The position numbers and the translations under genes are program-made. This document shows, piece by piece, positions 26,123-36,027 of a DNA stretch of 64,000 nt (positions are counted from its first letter, which is position 1; each line of letters opens with the position of its first letter). This DNA comes from Melghirimyces thermohalophilus (GTDB lineage: Bacteria > Bacillota > Bacilli > Thermoactinomycetales > DSM-45169): NCBI RefSeq assembly GCF_900102685.1, contig NZ_FMZA01000013.1:1-64000 (forward strand), given 5' to 3'. The notes under the pieces were generated by a model. The model saw only the letters and a program-made list of their open reading frames with translations. It did not search any database and was not told where the DNA came from.

Positions 26123-27121
26123 ATGGGAGCAGTGGGTATCATCGGTACCGGAGCGTATCTCCCTGAAAAGGTCTTAACCAATGCGGATCTGGAAAAAATG
26201 GTCGATACCAACGACAAATGGATTGTCAGTCGGACCGGAATTCGGGAGCGGCGAATCGCTTCGGAAAAGCAAGCCTCCTCGGATCTGGCGGTGGAGGCAG
26301 GGAAACAAGCCTTGGAATCGGCTGGGATCACGGCTGAGGAACTGGATCTGATTATCGTGTCCACGGTGACGCCTGATATGCCATTTCCTGCGACGGCTTG
26401 CTTGGTTCAGGATCGGCTCGGCGCTAGCAAGGCAGCCACCTTTGATCTGTCAGCAGCGTGTACAGGCTTTTTGTACGGACTAGCTACTGGATCCCAATTC
26501 ATCCAAACCGGGCTGTATCGACATGTTCTCGTGATCGGGGTGGACTGTCTGTCCCGGATCACCGATTACACCGACCGAAACACCTGTGTCCTGTTCGGAG
26601 ATGGAGCGGGGGCTGCTGTATTGGGTCCTGTTGCCGAAGGAGAAGGTTTTCTCTCCTTCGAACTAGGCGGTGACGGTTCCGGCGGGGATCTGTTAAAACA
26701 ATCCGGTGGAGGATCTCGCCATCCGGCATCGAAAGAGTCTGTGGAACAGCGTCTCCACTTTATCTCCATGAACGGACGGGAAGTCTTTAAGTTTGCGGTG
26801 CGGGTATTAGGCTCTTCCGCGGAGGAAGCGTTGCGGAAAGCTGGAATGACCAAAGAAGATGTCGACTTCCTGATTCCCCACCAGGCCAACGATCGGATCA
26901 TCGAAACCGCCATTCACCGGCTGGGCTTGTCACGTGACAAGGTGGTCGTCAATCTGGACCGCTACGGAAACATGTCTTCCGCATCGATTCCTGTCGCCTT
27001 AAATGAAGCCTACCGTTCCGGCCGGATCAAAAAGGGGGAGACCCTGGTATTGGTTGGATTCGGCGGCGGGATGACCTGGGGCGCGTCCGTACTGAAATGG
27101 ACGATGGATCCGGTATCTTGA
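26123..27121 (+). CDS. fabH: Beta-ketoacyl-ACP synthase III
   Basis: Initiates fatty acid chains by condensing acyl-CoA with malonyl-ACP. Catalytic triad visible: Cys113 in SAACTGFLYG, His in HQAN, and Asn in GNMSSAS. Length 332. ATG 26123 is preferred over a TTG at 26114 that overlaps the plsX stop. In Bacilli, FabH usually favours branched primers, which cannot be confirmed from sequence. Confidence 0.96.
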   Translation: MGAVGIIGTGAYLPEKVLTNADLEKMVDTNDKWIVSRTGIRERRIASEKQASSDLAVEAGKQALESAGITAEELDLIIVSTVTPDMPFPATACLVQDRLGASKAATFDLSAACTGFLYGLATGSQFIQTGLYRHVLVIGVDCLSRITDYTDRNTCVLFGDGAGAAVLGPVAEGEGFLSFELGGDGSGGDLLKQSGGGSRHPASKESVEQRLHFISMNGREVFKFAVRVLGSSAEEALRKAGMTKEDVDFLIPHQANDRIIETAIHRLGLSRDKVVVNLDRYGNMSSASIPVALNEAYRSGRIKKGETLVLVGFGGGMTWGASVLKWTMDPVS

Positions 27122-27142
27122 TTAGTCGAAGGAGGAACGGTT

Positions 27143-28078
27143 TTGGGTAAAACAGCCTTTCTGTTTCCTGGCCAGGGATCCCAGGCCGTCGGCATGGGAC
27201 GGACGGCCTTCGACGAACATCCCTGGGCGCGGGAATGTTTTGAAGAGGCGGATGAGCGACTCGGTTTTTCCCTGTCCCGCCTCTGTTTTGAGGGACCGGA
27301 GGATCAACTGCGCCTGACAGCCAATGCGCAGCCAGCGATTCTGACCACTAGCTTTGCCCTCTTTCGCCTGGTGGAAAAAAACGGATTGAAGCCGGATTTT
27401 GTCGCCGGCCACAGCCTTGGTGAATATACAGCCCTGGCCGCCTCTGGTGTGATCTCCTTTGCTGATGCGGTACAGACTGTGCGGCAGCGGGGACTGTTTA
27501 TGGAAGAGGCAGTCCCCGCCGGACAAGGAACGATGGCAGCGGTGATCGGGGCCGACCGGGAAACGGTGGATCGTGTCTGTCGGGAAGTGAGTGAGGAGCT
27601 TGGTGTTGTGGAGCCGGCCAATTATAACTGTCCGGGGCAGTTGGTCATTTCCGGTGAAGCGGATGCGGTAAAAGCCGCTGGAGAGAAAATGATGACTGCG
27701 GGAGCCCGTCGGGTGATTTCCCTCTCAGTGAGCGGCCCCTTCCACTCCAGCCTGATGAAGCCGGCTGCTGATCGGATGGAGGATGTGTTGGGACAACTGG
27801 ATATGCGGGATGCCGCAGTTCCCATCGTGACCAACGTATTTGCCCGTCCGGAGTGGGTGGCGGACAAACTGCGTCACGCTTTAGTGGAGCAAATCTCTTC
27901 TCCGGTACTTTGGGAGGACAGTGTGCGCCGGATGGTGGATGAAGGGGTAGATACCTTTGTGGAAATCGGTCCGGGCAATGTTCTGACCGGTCTGATACGT
28001 AAAATCCAGCGAGGTGTCACTGCTGTCTCCGTACGGGATGAGGAATCGCTGAGGAATCTATTGGAAAAGATGGGGTGA
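27143..28078 (+). CDS. fabD: Malonyl-CoA:ACP transacylase
   Basis: Loads malonate onto ACP. The 311-residue product has FLFPGQGSQAVGMG at the start, nucleophile Ser91 in GHSLGEYTALAASG, and PFHSSLM with the active-site His. TTG start with AAGGAGG upstream. The stop overlaps the region of the fabG ribosome site. Confidence 0.96.
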   Translation: MGKTAFLFPGQGSQAVGMGRTAFDEHPWARECFEEADERLGFSLSRLCFEGPEDQLRLTANAQPAILTTSFALFRLVEKNGLKPDFVAGHSLGEYTALAASGVISFADAVQTVRQRGLFMEEAVPAGQGTMAAVIGADRETVDRVCREVSEELGVVEPANYNCPGQLVISGEADAVKAAGEKMMTAGARRVISLSVSGPFHSSLMKPAADRMEDVLGQLDMRDAAVPIVTNVFARPEWVADKLRHALVEQISSPVLWEDSVRRMVDEGVDTFVEIGPGNVLTGLIRKIQRGVTAVSVRDEESLRNLLEKMG

Positions 28079-28089
28079 GGAGGGTGAGT

Positions 28090-28833
28090 ATGTTATCCGG
28101 TAAAATCGCGATGGTGACCGGAGGTTCTCGCGGCATCGGTCGTGCGATCTGCGTTTCCCTCGCCGAAGCGGGGGCGGATGTGGCGATCGTCTATGCCGGG
28201 AACCGGGATGCCGCCGAACAGACGGCTGACCGAGTGCGGGAAGCCGGTGGCCAGCCGCTGGTCATTCAGGCTGATGTATCCGACGCTGGCCAGGTAGATG
28301 CCGCGGTGAAACAGGTGCAGGAAACATTCGGCCGGATCGACATTTTGGTCAATAACGCCGGAGTCAACCGGGACAACCTGATGCTCCGCATGAAAGAGGC
28401 AGACTGGGACCAGGTGGTAGATACCAATCTGAAGGGCGTCTTTCTCTGTACCAAAGCGGTGACCCGCTCCATGATGAAACAGCGTTTCGGTCGGATCATC
28501 AATATCAGCTCGGTGGTCGGCATCTCCGGCAACCCCGGGCAGGCCAACTATGTGGCGGCTAAGGCGGGGGTGATCGGTCTGACCAAGACCACAGCGAAGG
28601 AACTGGCTAGCCGCAATATCACTGTAAACGCTATCGCTCCCGGTTTTATCGAAACGGATATGACCTCCCAATTGGGAGAAGAGGTGCAGGGGGAAATGAA
28701 AAAACAGATTCCCCTTGCCCGCTTGGGTAAACCGGAAGATGTGGCGGGGGCCGTGCGCTTTTTCGCTTCGGATCATGCCGGCTACATCACCGGGCAAACC
28801 CTGAACGTGGACGGTGGAATGGTGACTTCCTGA
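28090..28833 (+). CDS. fabG: 3-oxoacyl-ACP reductase
   Basis: NADPH-dependent short-chain reductase of the elongation cycle, 247 residues. TGGSRGIG nucleotide loop, NNAGV, catalytic Ser in NISSVVG, and Tyr/Lys in YVAAKAG. ATG 28090 with AGGAGG seven bases upstream; two earlier GTG codons are less likely. Confidence 0.96.
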   Translation: MLSGKIAMVTGGSRGIGRAICVSLAEAGADVAIVYAGNRDAAEQTADRVREAGGQPLVIQADVSDAGQVDAAVKQVQETFGRIDILVNNAGVNRDNLMLRMKEADWDQVVDTNLKGVFLCTKAVTRSMMKQRFGRIINISSVVGISGNPGQANYVAAKAGVIGLTKTTAKELASRNITVNAIAPGFIETDMTSQLGEEVQGEMKKQIPLARLGKPEDVAGAVRFFASDHAGYITGQTLNVDGGMVTS

Positions 28834-28882
28834 CCCCGTCCTTCCACTACAGTCTTTGCTAGTTTTTTGAGAGACCATTTCG

Positions 28883-28888
28883 TATAAT
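28883..28888 (+). promoter_or_regulatory. -10 box upstream of acpP
   Basis: A perfect TATAAT 20 bp before the acpP start codon; no good -35 was found at 17 bp. It may give acpP extra transcription beyond the operon promoter, as ACP is needed in excess. Confidence 0.4.
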
Positions 28889-28908
28889 ACAAAAGGGAGG
28901 TGAAGGAC

Positions 28909-29142
28909 ATGGCAGATACGCTGGATCGCGTGCAACGGATTATCGTGGATCGTCTGGGAGTGGATGCTTCGGAAGTAACCAAGGAAGCTTCCATTAAAGA
29001 TGATCTGGGAGCTGACTCCCTGGACGTGATGGACATGATTCTCGAGCTGGAAGATGAGTTTTCCATGGAAATTTCCGATGAGGAAGCGGAAAAGATCAAC
29101 ACAGTCGGGGATATCGTCGCTTATATCGATTCCCGTTCCTAA
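28909..29142 (+). CDS. acpP: Acyl carrier protein
   Basis: Carries acyl chains on a phosphopantetheine arm. The 77-residue acidic helical protein has the DSL motif with Ser37 ([10 protein letters not shown]). AAAGGGAGG precedes ATG 28909. A stable hairpin follows, which may reduce read-through into fabF and favour high ACP levels. Confidence 0.97.
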   Translation: MADTLDRVQRIIVDRLGVDASEVTKEASIKDDLGADSLDVMDMILELEDEFSMEISDEEAEKINTVGDIVAYIDSRS

Positions 29143-29148
29143 AGAGCT

Positions 29149-29183
29149 GAAAGTCCCGTTCACAACGGGACTTTCCACACTTT
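29149..29183 (+). terminator. Hairpin after acpP
   Basis: GAAAGTCCCGTT and AACGGGACTTTC form a 12-bp perfect stem with a 3-base loop; the following bases (CACACTTTTG) are only moderately T-rich. Probably a partial terminator or a 3' stabiliser. Confidence 0.65.
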
Positions 29184-29248
29184 TGCTGTGGGACGACAGG
29201 ATTGCTCTTACTCTCCCATTTTTGTAATAATTAAAGGCGGTGACGAGA

Positions 29249-30496
29249 TTGTCGAAACGGGTAGTGATCACCGGTCTGGGGGTCCTCTCGCCGATCGGCA
29301 ACGATATACCGACGTTTTGGAACAACTTGATCAATGGAAGATCGGGGGTTGCCCCTGTCACTCAATTTGACGCAAGCGAGTTTCCAACCCGCATGGCGGG
29401 GGAGGTCAAAGACTTTGATCCTCAGGATTACATGGAGCGCAAGGAAGCCCGGCGCATGGACCGCTTTGTCCAGTTTGCGGTAGCGGCATCTAAAGACGCC
29501 CTGAGCCATGCGGGGATCGACATCACCCAGGAAGATGCGGACCGGATCGGAGTTTATATCGGATCTGGTATCGGCGGGCTCAAAACCTGGGAGACCGAGC
29601 ATAAGAAATTGCTTGAAAAGGGTCCCCGCCGGGTCAGTCCCTTCTTTATCCCGATGATGATCGCCAATATGGCCGCCGGACAAGTCTCCATCTCTACCGG
29701 GGCCAAAGGGCCCAACAGTGCGGCGATTTCCGCCTGCGCTACGGGAACCCACTCTATCGGAGATGCGGCGAAAATTATCGAGCGGGGAGACGCCGATGTG
29801 ATGATTGCCGGGGGGAGCGAAGCGACGATCACCCCGATCGCATTCGCCGGTTTTAGTGCCAACCAGGCGATGTCTCGCCGCAATGACGAACCGGAAAAAG
29901 CGAGCCGTCCCTTTGATCGGGAGCGGGACGGATTTGTCATGGGTGAAGGGGCCGGTATCCTCGTCCTGGAAAGTCTTGACCACGCCCTGGCCCGGGATGC
30001 AGAGATCATCGCGGAAGTGGCCGGCTACGGGATGAGCGGCGACGCCCACCACCTGACTGCTCCTGCTCCAGAAGGGGAAGGCGCCGCCCGTTCCATGAAG
30101 CGGGCCCTAAAGGATGCCGGGCTGGAGCTGGAGGAAGTGGGGTATATTAATGCCCACGGTACCTCCACTGATTTTAATGATAAGTTTGAGACGATGGCCA
30201 TCAAATCGGTTTTTGGAGAACACGCCTATCAATTGGCGGTCAGCTCCACCAAATCGATGACGGGGCATCTCTTGGGGGCAGGCGGGGGTGTGGAAGCCAT
30301 CGCCACCGCCCTGGCGCTGAAGGAAGGTATCATACCGCCAACGATCAACTACGAACACCCGGATCCCGACTGCGACTTGGACTATGTTCCCAATGAAGCA
30401 CGCCGGGTTCAAGTGTCGGCTGCCTTGTCTAACTCTTTGGGTTTCGGCGGCCACAATGCGACCATTGCGTTCAAGGCATTTGGCGGAGAGGAATAA
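29249..30496 (+). CDS. fabF: Beta-ketoacyl-ACP synthase II
   Basis: Elongating condensing enzyme, 415 residues. Cys163 in SACATGTH, His in [11 protein letters not shown], and Lys/His in [17 protein letters not shown] 29249 gives [17 protein letters not shown], the family N terminus, with AAAGGCGGTG upstream; GTG 29240 is an alternative. Followed closely by rnc. Confidence 0.96.
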   Translation: MSKRVVITGLGVLSPIGNDIPTFWNNLINGRSGVAPVTQFDASEFPTRMAGEVKDFDPQDYMERKEARRMDRFVQFAVAASKDALSHAGIDITQEDADRIGVYIGSGIGGLKTWETEHKKLLEKGPRRVSPFFIPMMIANMAAGQVSISTGAKGPNSAAISACATGTHSIGDAAKIIERGDADVMIAGGSEATITPIAFAGFSANQAMSRRNDEPEKASRPFDRERDGFVMGEGAGILVLESLDHALARDAEIIAEVAGYGMSGDAHHLTAPAPEGEGAARSMKRALKDAGLELEEVGYINAHGTSTDFNDKFETMAIKSVFGEHAYQLAVSSTKSMTGHLLGAGGGVEAIATALALKEGIIPPTINYEHPDPDCDLDYVPNEARRVQVSAALSNSLGFGGHNATIAFKAFGGEE

Positions 30497-30513
30497 GCAG
30501 GTGGTGATCGGAG

Positions 30514-31206
30514 TTGAACCTGGCCGAATTAGGACAGACCATCGGCCTGTCTCTCCAAAATGAGAAGCTGTTTTTACAGGCATTTACCCATACATCTTTC
30601 GCCCATGAGCGAAAAGAGGGGCGTGACCAGCCGGATAACGAACGGCTGGAGTTCCTCGGGGACGCTGTGCTGGAACTAATCGTTTCCGAATATCTCTTTC
30701 ATCGGTTTCCCGATTTAAAAGAAGGGGATCTGACTCGTATGCGGGCGCGGATTGTGTGCGAGCCCTCCCTCGCTTCCTTTGCGAGAGAGTTGAACTTCGG
30801 CAAACATGTCCGCCTAGGCAAGGGGGAAGAGATTACAGGGGGGCGAAATCGCCCCGCTCTATTGGCTGATGTATTTGAAGCTTTTGTGGGGGCCCTCTAC
30901 CTGGAAAAAGGGTTGGAGGGAATCCACCAATTTATGGACTCGATCATTTTTCCGCGGATTGACGATCAGTGGCTCGCTCAGGCTACAGACGCTAAAAGCC
31001 GGTTGCAAGAAGCTGTACAGCAGGAACATCTGGGCACTCTAGAGTATCAGATTGTGGATGTCAAAGGACCGGCTCACGATCGTCAGTTTATGGCAGAGGT
31101 GTGGCTCTCAGGTGAAAAACTGGGTGTCGGAACCGGCCGATCGAAAAAAGAAGCGGAACAGCGGGCTGCCGCCGAGGGACTTGGGCGGTTCCAGCAACGG
31201 AAATGA
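30514..31206 (+). CDS. rnc: Ribonuclease III
   Basis: Double-stranded RNA endonuclease for rRNA and mRNA processing. The 230-residue product has the signature ERLEFLGDAVLEL with metal ligands and a C-terminal dsRNA-binding domain (about 160-228; GTGRSKKEAEQRAA). TTG start. In B. subtilis it leads into smc; here 1.2 kb with repeats, small membrane proteins and csaA lies between. Confidence 0.96.
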   Translation: MNLAELGQTIGLSLQNEKLFLQAFTHTSFAHERKEGRDQPDNERLEFLGDAVLELIVSEYLFHRFPDLKEGDLTRMRARIVCEPSLASFARELNFGKHVRLGKGEEITGGRNRPALLADVFEAFVGALYLEKGLEGIHQFMDSIIFPRIDDQWLAQATDAKSRLQEAVQQEHLGTLEYQIVDVKGPAHDRQFMAEVWLSGEKLGVGTGRSKKEAEQRAAAEGLGRFQQRK

Positions 31207-31213
31207 CAAACCG

Positions 31214-31247
31214 ACCACCGGTTTCCCGCGGAAAGCCGGTGGTTTTC
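31214..31247 (+). terminator. Terminator after rnc
   Basis: ACCACCGG and CCGGTGGT stem, followed by TTTTC. Ends the fab-rnc operon. Confidence 0.75.
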
Positions 31248-31330
31248 TTATCGTTGCCACGGGTTGAACTAGTGTCTCTTGTTCTGCTTATCTGCGGTGC
31301 GAGAGGTCCTATATTGCACCCTTATAGGGC

Positions 31331-31473
31331 ACAAGTCTCACTAGGTCTTTTCGTTCCCGGTCTCGCTTTGCACTTGACAGCACAAGTCTCGCCAGGTCCC
31401 TCCGTTCCCGGTCTCGCTTTGCACTTGACAGTACAAGTCTCGCCAGGTCTCTTTGTTCCCGGTCTCGCTTTGA
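31331..31473. repeat. 51-bp tandem repeat, about 2.8 copies
   Basis: Three direct copies start at 31331, 31382 and 31433; the last breaks off after about 41 bases. Copies share ACAAGTCTC, the GTTCCCGGTCTCGCTTTG block and TTGACAG. A degenerate half copy may precede at about 31313-31330. Each junction holds CTTGACAG-Y-ACAAG, an inverted pair CTTG...CAAG. The unit is 17 codons long, so frames stay open on both strands, but no ribosome site supports translation. The rest of the gap from rnc to the next gene shows nothing else recognisable. Confidence 0.85.
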
Positions 31474-31560
31474 AGGTACACGACGGGTTCCTTTCAAGAT
31501 AAGATGAACTTTTCTGGTCATCCATTTTGCATGAGTAACTCTGAAAGGAGTGCGATTTGA

Positions 31561-31791
31561 ATGCAGGTGTTGGCACAGCTGTTGCCCCTGGCCCTGATGG
31601 TCACCTTGTATGTTGGTGTTGTGATTTTTATTCTGGTCATGATCTGGCGCGGGGTGCGGGCGCACGAAAGAATCGCTTCCGCCTTGGAGCGGTTGGTGGC
31701 GGAAAAAGAGTCGGCGAGGGGGAATACCGTCGGCGAGGAGACGAAGGAGGACACGGGGGATCATGCCGAAGAGAAGGAGGGTGACCGGTGA
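31561..31791 (+). CDS. Small single-pass membrane protein, 76 aa, first of a paralogous pair
   Basis: Not recognised. One N-terminal membrane helix (about residues 5-28) is followed by RGVRAHERIASALERLVAEKE, a short amphipathic helix, and an acidic Glu/Lys-rich tail. AAAGGAG lies ten bases before the ATG. The GTG start of the next gene overlaps its stop (GTGA), so the two are translated together. The juxtamembrane motif AHERIASALERLV resembles AHESIAHSLSVW in the next protein, suggesting a duplication. It may form a small membrane complex; function unknown. Confidence 0.7.
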   Translation: MQVLAQLLPLALMVTLYVGVVIFILVMIWRGVRAHERIASALERLVAEKESARGNTVGEETKEDTGDHAEEKEGDR

Positions 31792-31970
31792 CGCCCTTTA
31801 TTCTCTTTGGTTTGATCCGGATGACGGTGGTCCTGGTCTCCCTCGTCCTGCTGATCTTTCTGGCGGTCGTCGGCTGGCGGTGGATGAAAGCCCATGAGTC
31901 GATCGCCCATTCCCTGTCCGTCTGGACGGGAAAGAAGGGGAATGAGCAGCATCGATGGGATCATGGATGA
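31788..31970 (+). CDS. Small single-pass membrane protein, 60 aa, second of a paralogous pair
   Basis: Not recognised. A membrane helix (about residues 5-30) is followed by RWMKAHESIAHSLSVWTGKKG. The AHExIAxxL motif directly after the membrane segment is shared with the previous protein. GTG start overlapping the upstream stop. csaA begins 30 bp later, so the three genes may form one operon. Confidence 0.65.
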   Translation: MTPFILFGLIRMTVVLVSLVLLIFLAVVGWRWMKAHESIAHSLSVWTGKKGNEQHRWDHG

Positions 31971-32000
31971 TCCTCATTCTTTCTTGTGGAGGTGTCTGCC

Positions 32001-32336
32001 ATGTCTGAGATTACATACGATGATTTTTGGAAAGTGGAAGTCCGAACTGGAAAGGTGATTCGGGCGGAGCCGTTTCCTGAGGCTCATAAACCCGCCTACA
32101 AGCTTTGGATTGATCTGGGGGAGATTGGGGTCAAACAGAGCAGCGCCCAGATCACCCGATTGTATACACCAGAAGAGCTTATAGGCATGCGGGTACTGGC
32201 GGTGACCAACCTTTCTCCGATCCGGGTGGCGGGTTTCAAATCAGAGGTGCTTGTCCTGGGTGTGGAAATGGACGACGGCGAAGTGGCTTTGGTCCAGGCC
32301 GACCGGGAGGTTCCTCTCGGCAGCCGGATTACCTGA
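32001..32336 (+). CDS. csaA: CsaA, tRNA-binding domain chaperone-like protein
   Basis: Dimeric OB-fold protein of the EMAP/tRNA-binding family, known in B. subtilis as a SecA-interacting, chaperone-like export factor. The 111-residue product matches the B. subtilis length (110), with DDFWKVEVRTGKVIRAE at the start, KQSSAQIT, and the end VPLGSRI. ATG 32001 with GGAGGTG upstream. Confidence 0.94.
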   Translation: MSEITYDDFWKVEVRTGKVIRAEPFPEAHKPAYKLWIDLGEIGVKQSSAQITRLYTPEELIGMRVLAVTNLSPIRVAGFKSEVLVLGVEMDDGEVALVQADREVPLGSRIT

Positions 32337-32351
32337 TCAATAGGCGAAACA

Positions 32352-32385
32352 CGGCACCGGAGTGCTCGAAGCCCGGTGCCGTCTG
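32352..32385 (+). terminator. Hairpin between csaA and smc
   Basis: CGGCACCGG and CCGGTGCCG form a 9-bp GC-rich stem with a 12-base loop; the T tract is poor (TCTG). Probable but weak terminator. Confidence 0.5.
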
Positions 32386-32421
32386 TAGTAAAATGAACTT
32401 TCGGAAAGGAGGGGGAGTTGC

Positions 32422-35400
32422 GTGCACCTGAAACGACTGGATATGGTCGGGTTTAAATCGTTTGCCGATCGGACTGAATTGGAGTTTACCACCGGTGTTA
32501 CCGCAGTGGTGGGACCAAACGGAAGCGGTAAAAGCAATGTGACAGACGGCATCCGGTGGGTGTTGGGGGAACAGAGCGCCAAATCGCTCCGGGGAGCATC
32601 GATGCAAGATGTGATCTTTTCCGGAAGCGATGACCGCAAGCCTGTCGGTTATTGTGAAGTGGCGATCACCTTTGACAACACGGATCATCAGCTTCCCTTG
32701 GATTATGCGGAAGTGACCGTCACTCGTCGTGTCTACCGGTCCGGCGACAGCGAGTTTTATATTAATAAGCAGCCCTGTCGTCTAAAAGATATCAATGAGT
32801 TGTTTATGGACACCGGGATCGGGAAGGATGCCTATTCGATGATTGGCCAGGGGCGAATCGACGAGATCCTGTCCACTAAATCGGAAGACCGGCGGGCTAT
32901 CTTCGAAGAGGCGGCGGGAATCGTCAAATACAAATCCCGCAAGCGGGATGCGGAGCGGAAGCTGGAATCCACCGAGCAAAACCTGGCCCGGATCCAGGAT
33001 CTGGTGGAAGAGCTGGAGAATCAGGTGACGCCCCTTGCTGAACAGGCGGAGACAGCCAAACGATATAAAGCGTGGAAAGAGGAGCTGGCCCGCAAAGAGA
33101 TCGGACTGTATGTCCATCGTATTGAAGCGCTCCACCATAACTGGCAGGAAGCGAATCGCTCCCTCCAGCAGCAAAGCGAGGAACGGGCAGAGTTGGCCGC
33201 AAAGGTTTCCAGGCAGGAGGCTGCTTTGGCTGAGCTGCGGTGGAAGATCGATCAACAGGAGCAACAGGTGGAAACCCTGCAAGGCGAACTCCTTCGTGTC
33301 AGTGAGGAACTGGAAAAGGCCGAAGGACAGCGGGAGGTGCTCCAAGAGCGCGCCAGAAACCGCGTCCAAAACATGGAGCAGACCCGACGGCGGATCGACG
33401 AACTTGTTGATCAGATCAAAGAGCTGGAGGCGGAACGGGAGCAAAAACAACAGCAGCTTGCGGAGAAGGAGCATCTCTTAGCGGAAGCGGAATCCGAGCT
33501 TCAAGAGGCGGAGAGCCGTATTTCCAGCGACGGGGATGAGGCCGTGGATGACTTGGACCGCCTCAGAGCCGATTTGCAAACTCTCTCCAACCAGCGGTCC
33601 CGCCTGCAGAGCGATCGGAGCTATCAAAAAGAGAAAGCGGAACGTCTGCGGGAACAGAAGGCGGATCTAGATGCCCGTATAGAACGGGACCAGTTGGCTG
33701 CGGAGGAGCTAGCGCAACGGAGGCAAGCGTTGGAACGGGAGCTCGGGGAAGTGAAAGCCGATCTGGACCGTCTTGCGGAGCAGTACCGGGAAGCGGCCGC
33801 TGATCGGGAGCGGTTGGCAAAGGAAGAAGAACAGGCGGCTCAGGCGCTGCGCCATGCGGAGCAAAAGCGGGATGGGCTCCGTTCTCGGCAGGAGATCGTA
33901 AAAGAGATGGAGGCGGAACACGCCGGTTTTTTCCAAGGGGTAAAAGAAGTCCTAAAGGCCCGGGACCGGGGCGTCAGTGAACTGGCTGGGGTTCACGGGG
34001 CAGTTGCCCAATTGATTCATGTGCCCCAACAGTACGAAGGCGCACTGGAAACCGCCTTAGGAGGAGCGATGCAACACCTGGTCGTGGACAAAGAGGCCAC
34101 TGGGCGACAGGGAATCCGTTACCTGAAACAGCGGAAAGCGGGACGAGCCACCTTCCTTCCCCTGGACGTGATTCGCCCCCGATCTCTTCCTCATCGCGAC
34201 CGGGATCGGTTAAAAAACCTTTCCGGCGTGGTTGGAGTGGCCGCCGAGCTGGTGAAGAGCGACCCTGCTTATCAAACCCTGGTCGGCAATCTGTTGGGAC
34301 AAGTGATTGTAGCTCGCACCCTGGAAGATGCCAACACCGTCGCTAGGGAGCTGGGGTATCGTTTCCGTGTGGTCACTCTTGACGGGGATGTGGTGAATCC
34401 CGGCGGTTCCATGTCCGGGGGGAGTCGGAAGCAGTCCCGAACCAACCTGTTAGGGCGTTCCCGGCAGGTGGAAGAGTTGGAGCGGGAAATCGAAGCGGCG
34501 AATAAGGAGCGGGATCGGGAAGAAGCGGCTCACCAACAAGCTGTGGCCCGTTTGCAAGCTCTGGATGAACGGCTGGAGGCGATCCGGCAAGAAGGGGAAA
34601 CTCGTCGCCTGCGGGAACAAGAGTTAAAAGGGTCGCAACGGGAGCTAGATGTGGAGCAGCGCAACCTGGAAGCTCGTCAGCAGGAAACCTCCCGGCAGCG
34701 GGTCAGTATTGAGCAACAGCAGACCCGGGTGCAAGAGGAACTGGCCCGGATCGACGAGAAGGAAACGGCCATGGAACAGGAGGAGGAAAAGCTGCGACGA
34801 AATATCCACCGATCCCAACAACGGGTGGAACAGGAAGCCTCCGAAAAGGATGAAGCCAATCGTGAGGTGACCGAGTGGAAGATCAAAGTGGCCCGTCTCA
34901 ACCAGGAGCGAGAATACCTGGAGGCCGACGGCCGTCGACTGGATACGGAAAAAGAGCGGCTCACGAGGCAACTGGCCGACGCCCGGGATCAACTTTCCCA
35001 CCTTCAGACGGGGCATACGGATCAGGAGGAAGAGGACCGGGCCCTGAAGGAGCGGGGAGAAGAGTGGAGGCGACAGAAAGCTTCCATTCAGGAGCAGCTG
35101 GGTGCCGCCAAGACGGAACGGGACCGGCTCCACAGCGACCGAGGAGAGCAGGAAGAAGCACTGCGTCATCATCAGCAGAAACTGAAGCAGGCGGAAGCGG
35201 AGCTCCATCAGCAGGAAGTGAAGGTGAACCGTATGGATGTGGAGCTAAACCACCTGCTGGAAAAGCTGGCGGAGGAGTACGAAATCAGTTATGAGCTGGC
35301 CAAGGAACGGTACGGACCACCGGAAGATCCGGAGGAAGCGGAGCGGGAAGTGCGTTCCCTCCGAGGAAAGATCAGTTCCCTCGGGGAGGTGAATCTGGGG

Positions 35401-36027
35401 GCGATCGATGAATACAATCGCGTCAGCGAGCGACAGCAGTTCCTAACCTCCCAACGGGACGATCTTTTGGAGGCAAAAGCATCTCTGGAGGAAGTGATCC
35501 GCAATATCGAAGCAGAGATGTCCAATCGATTCCAGGAGAGCTTTCAGGCGATCCGCGAGGAATTTCATGATGTTTTTGCTAAAATGTTCGGTGGAGGCCG
35601 GGCGGATCTGGAACTGACGGACCCGGACAATCTGTTGGAGACAGGGATCGAGATCACGGCCCAACCCCCCGGGAAAAAGCCCCAAAGTCTCGGTTTGCTT
35701 TCTGGCGGGGAACGTGCTTTGGCAGCGATCGCTCTGTTGTTTGCCGTATTAAGGTACAAACCGGTCCCCTTTTGCGTGTTGGATGAAGTGGACGCTGCTT
35801 TGGATGAAGCCAACCTGAGCCGTTTCACCCGTTATCTCCGGGAATTTTCTCAGAAGACACAGTTCATCATCATCACCCACCGGAAACGGACGATGGAGGG
35901 GGCCGATGTGATGTATGGGGTTACCATGGAGGAAGCGGGAGTCTCCCGGATCGTTTCCGTCCGCTTGGAGGAGTTTGACGGACAGGAAGAAGTGGCGGCC
36001 GCCAGGGATAAGGAGGTTGACAGATGA
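32422..36027 (+). CDS. smc: Chromosome segregation protein SMC
   Basis: Structural maintenance of chromosomes ATPase that organises and separates the nucleoid with ScpA and ScpB. The 1201-residue product has Walker [10 protein letters not shown] at 31-39, two long coiled coils around a hinge (about 520-670), the C motif [16 protein letters not shown] and Walker [17 protein letters not shown] start with AAAGGAGG upstream. The stop overlaps the ftsY ATG. It is slightly longer than B. subtilis Smc (1186). Confidence 0.97.
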   Translation: MHLKRLDMVGFKSFADRTELEFTTGVTAVVGPNGSGKSNVTDGIRWVLGEQSAKSLRGASMQDVIFSGSDDRKPVGYCEVAITFDNTDHQLPLDYAEVTVTRRVYRSGDSEFYINKQPCRLKDINELFMDTGIGKDAYSMIGQGRIDEILSTKSEDRRAIFEEAAGIVKYKSRKRDAERKLESTEQNLARIQDLVEELENQVTPLAEQAETAKRYKAWKEELARKEIGLYVHRIEALHHNWQEANRSLQQQSEERAELAAKVSRQEAALAELRWKIDQQEQQVETLQGELLRVSEELEKAEGQREVLQERARNRVQNMEQTRRRIDELVDQIKELEAEREQKQQQLAEKEHLLAEAESELQEAESRISSDGDEAVDDLDRLRADLQTLSNQRSRLQSDRSYQKEKAERLREQKADLDARIERDQLAAEELAQRRQALERELGEVKADLDRLAEQYREAAADRERLAKEEEQAAQALRHAEQKRDGLRSRQEIVKEMEAEHAGFFQGVKEVLKARDRGVSELAGVHGAVAQLIHVPQQYEGALETALGGAMQHLVVDKEATGRQGIRYLKQRKAGRATFLPLDVIRPRSLPHRDRDRLKNLSGVVGVAAELVKSDPAYQTLVGNLLGQVIVARTLEDANTVARELGYRFRVVTLDGDVVNPGGSMSGGSRKQSRTNLLGRSRQVEELEREIEAANKERDREEAAHQQAVARLQALDERLEAIRQEGETRRLREQELKGSQRELDVEQRNLEARQQETSRQRVSIEQQQTRVQEELARIDEKETAMEQEEEKLRRNIHRSQQRVEQEASEKDEANREVTEWKIKVARLNQEREYLEADGRRLDTEKERLTRQLADARDQLSHLQTGHTDQEEEDRALKERGEEWRRQKASIQEQLGAAKTERDRLHSDRGEQEEALRHHQQKLKQAEAELHQQEVKVNRMDVELNHLLEKLAEEYEISYELAKERYGPPEDPEEAEREVRSLRGKISSLGEVNLGAIDEYNRVSERQQFLTSQRDDLLEAKASLEEVIRNIEAEMSNRFQESFQAIREEFHDVFAKMFGGGRADLELTDPDNLLETGIEITAQPPGKKPQSLGLLSGGERALAAIALLFAVLRYKPVPFCVLDEVDAALDEANLSRFTRYLREFSQKTQFIIITHRKRTMEGADVMYGVTMEEAGVSRIVSVRLEEFDGQEEVAAARDKEVDR

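Noticed and set aside
28093-29361. 422-codon open frame on the minus strand
   Set aside because: Antisense to fabG, acpP and the start of fabF, all certain genes; composition is that of a shadow frame.
31331-31473. Possible CRISPR array
   Set aside because: The copies are head to tail with no unique spacers, and no cas genes are present.
31203-31502. Frame through the 51-bp repeats giving 17-residue repeats, and its minus-strand counterpart
   Set aside because: Both stay open only because the repeat is a multiple of three; neither has a ribosome site, and the plus frame begins at the rnc terminator.
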